A stretch of 64,000 bases of DNA from Mesotaenium endlicherianum (lineage: Eukaryota; Streptophyta; Zygnematophyceae; Zygnematales; Mesotaeniaceae). Below, piece after piece: positions 60,404 to 64,000 of the stretch (positions are counted from its first letter, which is position 1; the number at the start of each line of letters is the position of its first letter). The position numbers and the translations under genes were made by a program. Under the pieces are notes generated by a model. It had not been told where the DNA came from. It ran no database searches and saw only the letters and a program-made list of their open reading frames with translations. The DNA is taken from NCBI GenBank assembly GCA_009602735.1, contig WELA01006875.1, positions 88,086 through 152,085 of the forward strand. Reading direction: 5' to 3'.

Positions 60404-61063
60404 TGTAAGGTCATAGGTTTATTGCGTGCATTTTTGAGTTTCATGAAAGTATGTTTTGATTGCTTAGAAGTGTAGAGTGCATTTTTGTGGTCATTTTAAT
60501 ATAAAGTTCATCGAATTTGGTATTGAGATAGTTATGAATTTTGGAAGTTTAATAAGTTTTAAGGTGGTCGGCGACTGTCCTTAATTCGCGGTGAGCGCGA
60601 CCGTCGAATTAACCGACAGCGTCGAGCGATCTGGCCTGTTAGAGTGAACTCGAACCTACCTTCACGTAAGTTTAGCTGACGCGGAGTGCCGACTAGGTCG
60701 ATTTACCTAGAACTTTCGGTTTAGCCTAGCGCGCCTAAGATAGAATATTATAGTAATGTCGATGCATGTATGTGGACGTCAATCCGACCCGACACGTCAG
60801 ATGAGACTGATCTGGCCTTTTTACGAATATTCTGGAAGGGACAATTTGACGAACACTTCCGTAGCTTCCTCCTAGAGAGGAGCACTTAGGCAGAAAACTA
60901 TAAATAGGCTTAACTTCTTCATATTTTATAAGTTTTCACTTTTGTAAATTTTTACTGGTTTGTAATGACAAGGCCTTTCATCCTACATATTTTGTGAGCA
61001 GTTTCTTGCTACTCAAAATGTTGAGTAATTTTCCTAAGCTTTCTTAGTGATATGCCGTCGCAC
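60404..61063 (+). repeat. E5 3' LTR, right end missing
   Basis: Begins TGTAAGGTCATAGG after a purine-rich tract and aligns with 48683-49340. The last 90 or so bases are replaced by F-box gene sequence. Confidence 0.8.
60899..60906 (+). promoter_or_regulatory. TATA-like box in the E5 LTR
   Basis: TATAAATA, about 150 bases before the ATG at 61052. LTRs normally carry the element's RNA polymerase II promoter, so this is a candidate start signal for the fused frame downstream. The matching places in the E1 LTRs are degenerate. Confidence 0.35.
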
Positions 61064-61798
61064 CCAGATCTGAAGAGGTTATACGTCTCCTGTAAGATTG
61101 TGCCAGACGTGAGGAGGTCGACACAGCTTCTTGAGGACCCGACTCTCACCGGACCGTACCGGGGGCTGTTCCAAGAGGACCTATTTGAGTTCACCCCCCA
61201 GCTCCGGTCCTTGACTCCGGAGTTTTACCGGGCACTGGATTGGCCCGACTTTGGCCGCTTGCCCCGGCAGCTGACATCCTTGGCCGTGCTCACCAGCTGT
61301 GCGCGGGAGACCGGCTTCTCAGTGCTCCTCAAATTCGGCCGCCTGTCGGCCCTGCAGAAGCTCCGCCTGTTGTGCGTGCTGCTGAAGCGCGTGGCTGGTG
61401 TGGCCAGGCTTCTGGGCGGGACCGCCGTCACCGTGCACTGCAGGTGCCACATCACCACCACTTGCAGCGCTGTCTATCAAGCCGAGTGCCGCAAGTTTGA
61501 GAGCTATGTGCAGTTTGCAAAGGCAGGACAAAAGTGCCAATTTCTGCCGCTCGGCGCAGCTAGGCAGTTGTTCTCAGATACCAAGGCCCAGCTTGGGGGC
61601 GGTGGCGTCCTCTTGGGTCACGCAAACAGCCGGATCACTCGAGCTGGGAGTGTCCTGCCTCACGGTGAAGATGGTGGGCAAGGGGAGCAGCAGCTTGTCC
61701 CAAACGAACTCGCGGAACTCGCGGAGAGATTTTTTGCTCGTGCCAGTGCCGCCTGCTCTGACAGCGAAGGGGTGCATGAGGTAATGAGGAAGCCTTGA
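61052..61798 (+). pseudogene. LTR/F-box-LRR fusion frame, 3' part of duplicated gene
   Basis: An open frame of 248 codons. The first six codons (MPSHPD) come from the E5 LTR and junction. From 61068 the remaining 242 match residues 365-605 of the F-box/LRR protein at 16969-18786, ending at the same stop (VHEVMRKP). By eye the shared part is about 84% identical, with one added glycine and no frame change. The F-box and first LRRs are gone, so it cannot act as a normal SCF adaptor. It is either a truncated pseudogene that happens to stay open or a chimeric LRR-only gene driven by the LTR. Confidence 0.75.
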
Positions 61799-63085
61799 CC
61801 TCATGTGGTGTATACGCGCTCGCACGCTCGCACACTTCTTGCTAGCACACTGATGCATGGCATATGGCACCTCTGGATTGCAGTCAAGGGAGAGGCATTG
61901 TTGTGGGACCTACATTTAAAGCCTGTAGTCTTTTGTCCTTGTCTTCCCCGCTCTCGTGCTTTTGTCCCGCATGGAAACATGCCACAGGGCTCTAGCTTCT
62001 GAGCGGACCAGGAATTTGATGAACAGTGAGATTTCTGGTCTGCCCTGGAGTTCTCCTTTCAGCAGTGTACTTTCTGATCAAGAGATCGCAGGTGATGCTA
62101 GCATTGTCATCCTTCAGCCAAGCATGCATGCATGGGACATTCTCATGCAACCGCGTGAACCTGTCATATACTTAACTGGTCTGATGCAACTACTTCTTGC
62201 TGGGCTTGGGCTTCCGCTATGGCTCTAGAGTCCAGGTCTCGTGGGTGTGCTTTTGCTCGTAAATTTGCCTTTCTCCTGGAGAGTGGAGCCTTTTGGCAGG
62301 GCATTGAAAGGACCTTTTGATGAGCAAGCAGGTGGGAGGGGCTGGCAAGCAGTCGGCGTGCATGCACAAGGATGCTTTCTATGCAATCACATGCATTCTT
62401 CACAGTGTGCATTTTATCATGCATTTCATCTAATCCTTGAACATCTGGTGGTACATGTGTGTTGGAGGCTCTGACTGCCTAACCACAGAGGGGTCATGGG
62501 CGATATCACCAGTTGATGGAGGCAGCACAAGTGTGATGGCGGCATCCTTCATGCCAATGTGTGAGAGGATGTATAATATTTCTTAACGGGGACTTGTGTC
62601 TCATTTGGGGGCGTTTGTGTTCATAGCCAGCTTCCTATTGTGGCTACTACAGGCAAGATGGTAGCCCGTTCAACTCTTCAGCTCTTGCCGGGTACAATTG
62701 AAAATTGATATGGGCCTGAGATTTATGCTTAGTCAAAGAGGTTTGTTGGTGCAAAAGACTTCTGTGCTTTCCTTGGAGTATTTGAGAGCCTAACAGTTCT
62801 TGAAGTTCTTTCTTGGGGTTAATTTGTTCAAGAACCAAGTGAGAGGAATATCTTGTAGAAAGCTCTTGGTGCCAAGGGACGTTCTCCTGTCTTGTTGGAT
62901 ATATTCTGCTCAAAGTGCTTTGTAGTGAAGTCAATTGGGGAGATAGTATGAGGGATAAGCAGACGATGCATGGCATTCTACATTGCGCGTGTTGAATGAT
63001 CATTGTCCATTCTTCCTAGTTCGGCAAGGTTGGTAACCAATGCATGACACTCTCCTAGCTTCTATTCATTTTACCGTGGGTATGT
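61799..63085 (+). repeat. Duplication copy 2, block D (F-box 3' flank)
   Basis: Matches 18787-20165, including AAGCATGCATGCATGGGACA and the GAGGGGTCATGGGCGA landmark. Contains no recognised gene. Confidence 0.8.
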
Positions 63086-64000
63086 AAGTTGTAACTACTT
63101 TAGTGATGTCTTTCTAGGACATCTAAGGGACTTACTATTGCAGCTTGGCTAAGTTTCAAAATTCAGAATATTGAAGCAGTTAGCACATGCATAAGGGTCT
63201 CCCATTAGGGGTAGCTTTGCATAATTAGCACCCAAGTGCCTAATTAGGGTGATTGTAGCCAACTGTGTGCAATTTACACTAGCTCATCAAACAAGCCTTG
63301 TGGAGCCTGCTTGAGGACATTGACAAATCAACCAGGCCTTGCTTGTGCAGGGCATGTGCAATGAAAAAGGGTGGCTGACTAATTGAAATGAATCTTGCTT
63401 ATTCAAGATAAATATATTTCATTTAAATATATAAGATCAGAGATAGGTGGAAGCATGTGAAATCAAGGAGCAATTTTCGCCCTTATAATGAATTCCGTTT
63501 ACTCATCTATAACCCTTGACTCACCATACCGTAGTGTGCCATAGTCGCACACTAATACAAGGCACAAGAAAGAGGCGAGCTTGAGGACTAGAGCTTCTCC
63601 TTTAGAAACTCATGGCCTCTTGCCTACTAGGCATACAAGCATGTATAAGCACATACACCACATCCGGGGACTAAATAGCAAAGGCGCTCTCATTCAGATG
63701 ACCATAAAGTAGCTAAAATACATCCCACTGACTTAGGTGCAAAAGCATGGAATCTGTCCGCTGTGTGACCCCGAAATGTCAGAGGGCATAACTCTGTTAA
63801 TTCTACTCCAAATTAAAAAAACTCAACGGCAATGGATTCATCTTAACGAGACCTTTTTGAAAAGTCCTAGTTTGCTCCATTTGAAGCTCAGACGAGGCAG
63901 CCATGTCAATTTCCGTGAAGGCTGGTCATTAGAACGAACCCAAAAGTGCACACATGACTTGCTAGTAGAAATCCGACTGTAAAGCCTACTGTCCAGAATG
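63086..64000. other. Right edge, no firm gene
   Basis: Mixed sequence past the duplication. An 81-codon frame at 63737-63982 (plus) has no recognised domain. Its CCAAATT- and AACTC-rich context resembles the non-coding 3' region of E4 (about 52500-52900), so it could be a further retrotransposon remnant, but this is weak. Confidence 0.3.

Larger units (their letters stand above)
59577..61063 (+). mobile_element. E5: chromovirus fragment (E1 family), broken
   Basis: A fossil on the plus strand: the end of integrase (from the SYHPQTDGQSERLNR motif), the chromodomain-like tail (to about 60400) and a 3' LTR (60404-61063) lacking its last 90 or so bases. The 5' nine-tenths is missing. It has a few breaks. 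It abuts the truncated F-box copy on the right and an R element on the left. Confidence 0.85.

Noticed and set aside
1-64000. CRISPR arrays, rRNA genes, bacterial operons, Polinton-like elements
   Set aside because: None seen. The window is eukaryotic, repeats are not evenly spaced by unique spacers, and no capsid, polymerase B or rRNA core motif was found.

Overview
This is a nuclear eukaryotic window, most likely from a green alga with a large, repeat-rich genome. The evidence is mixed: short GC-rich exons with GT-AG introns packed with microsatellites, an algal-looking membrane-protein gene of polycystin type, an intronless F-box/LRR gene, an exon of a heavy-metal P-type ATPase, and chromodomain-bearing Ty3/gypsy (chromovirus) retrotransposons. 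The exact species cannot be read from the sequence. Base composition switches sharply between GC-rich genic blocks (about 1-8 kb, 12-16 kb, 20.5-23.5 kb, 42-46.7 kb) and AT-rich repeat blocks (about 9-12 kb, 25-29.5 kb, 54.8-59.6 kb).

Layout. Positions 131-8607 (minus) hold ten phase-compatible exons of a polycystin-like membrane protein, which probably continues past the left edge. Positions 8745-20165 are copy 1 of a large duplicated segment. It carries an LTR-like insertion, a probable small exon near 13.0 kb and an intact F-box/LRR gene (16969-18786). Positions 20165-24885 are a spacer with a palindrome-flanked minisatellite, a coiled-coil exon (21687-22054, minus) and a single P1B-ATPase exon (23418-23516, minus).

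Positions 24885-63085 are copy 2 of the same segment in the same order and orientation, broken up by mobile elements. The alignable blocks are 8745-9720 with 24885-25870, 9757-12865 with 26883-30418, 12907-14895 with 49449-51485, and 18059-20165 with 61068-63085. Roughly 30 kb of insertions lie between them, and the homologue of about 14.9-18.06 kb, including the first 364 codons of the F-box gene, is gone.

The mobile elements are all broken. E1 is a Ty3/gypsy chromovirus (about 30420-49438, plus). Nested in it are E2, a second chromovirus (32813-38628, minus, with 503-bp LTRs and a 5-bp target duplication), and E3 (about 40182-47537, plus), a GC-rich element with gag and protease but no recognised reverse transcriptase or integrase. 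Fragments E4 (about 51774-54800, minus, E2 family) and E5 (about 59577-61063, plus, E1 family) follow. The 54.8-59.6 kb stretch is a graveyard of a MITE-like family (called R here), plus a 382-bp hAT-type MITE and tRNA-like sequences.

Two points deserve most attention. First, a direct duplication lets insertions be read off by comparing copies. Second, the E5 LTR is fused to the surviving 3' part of the F-box/LRR copy: a TATA-like site and an ATG from the LTR stand in frame upstream of 242 codons of LRR protein. All statements rest on reading the sequence; no database search was run.
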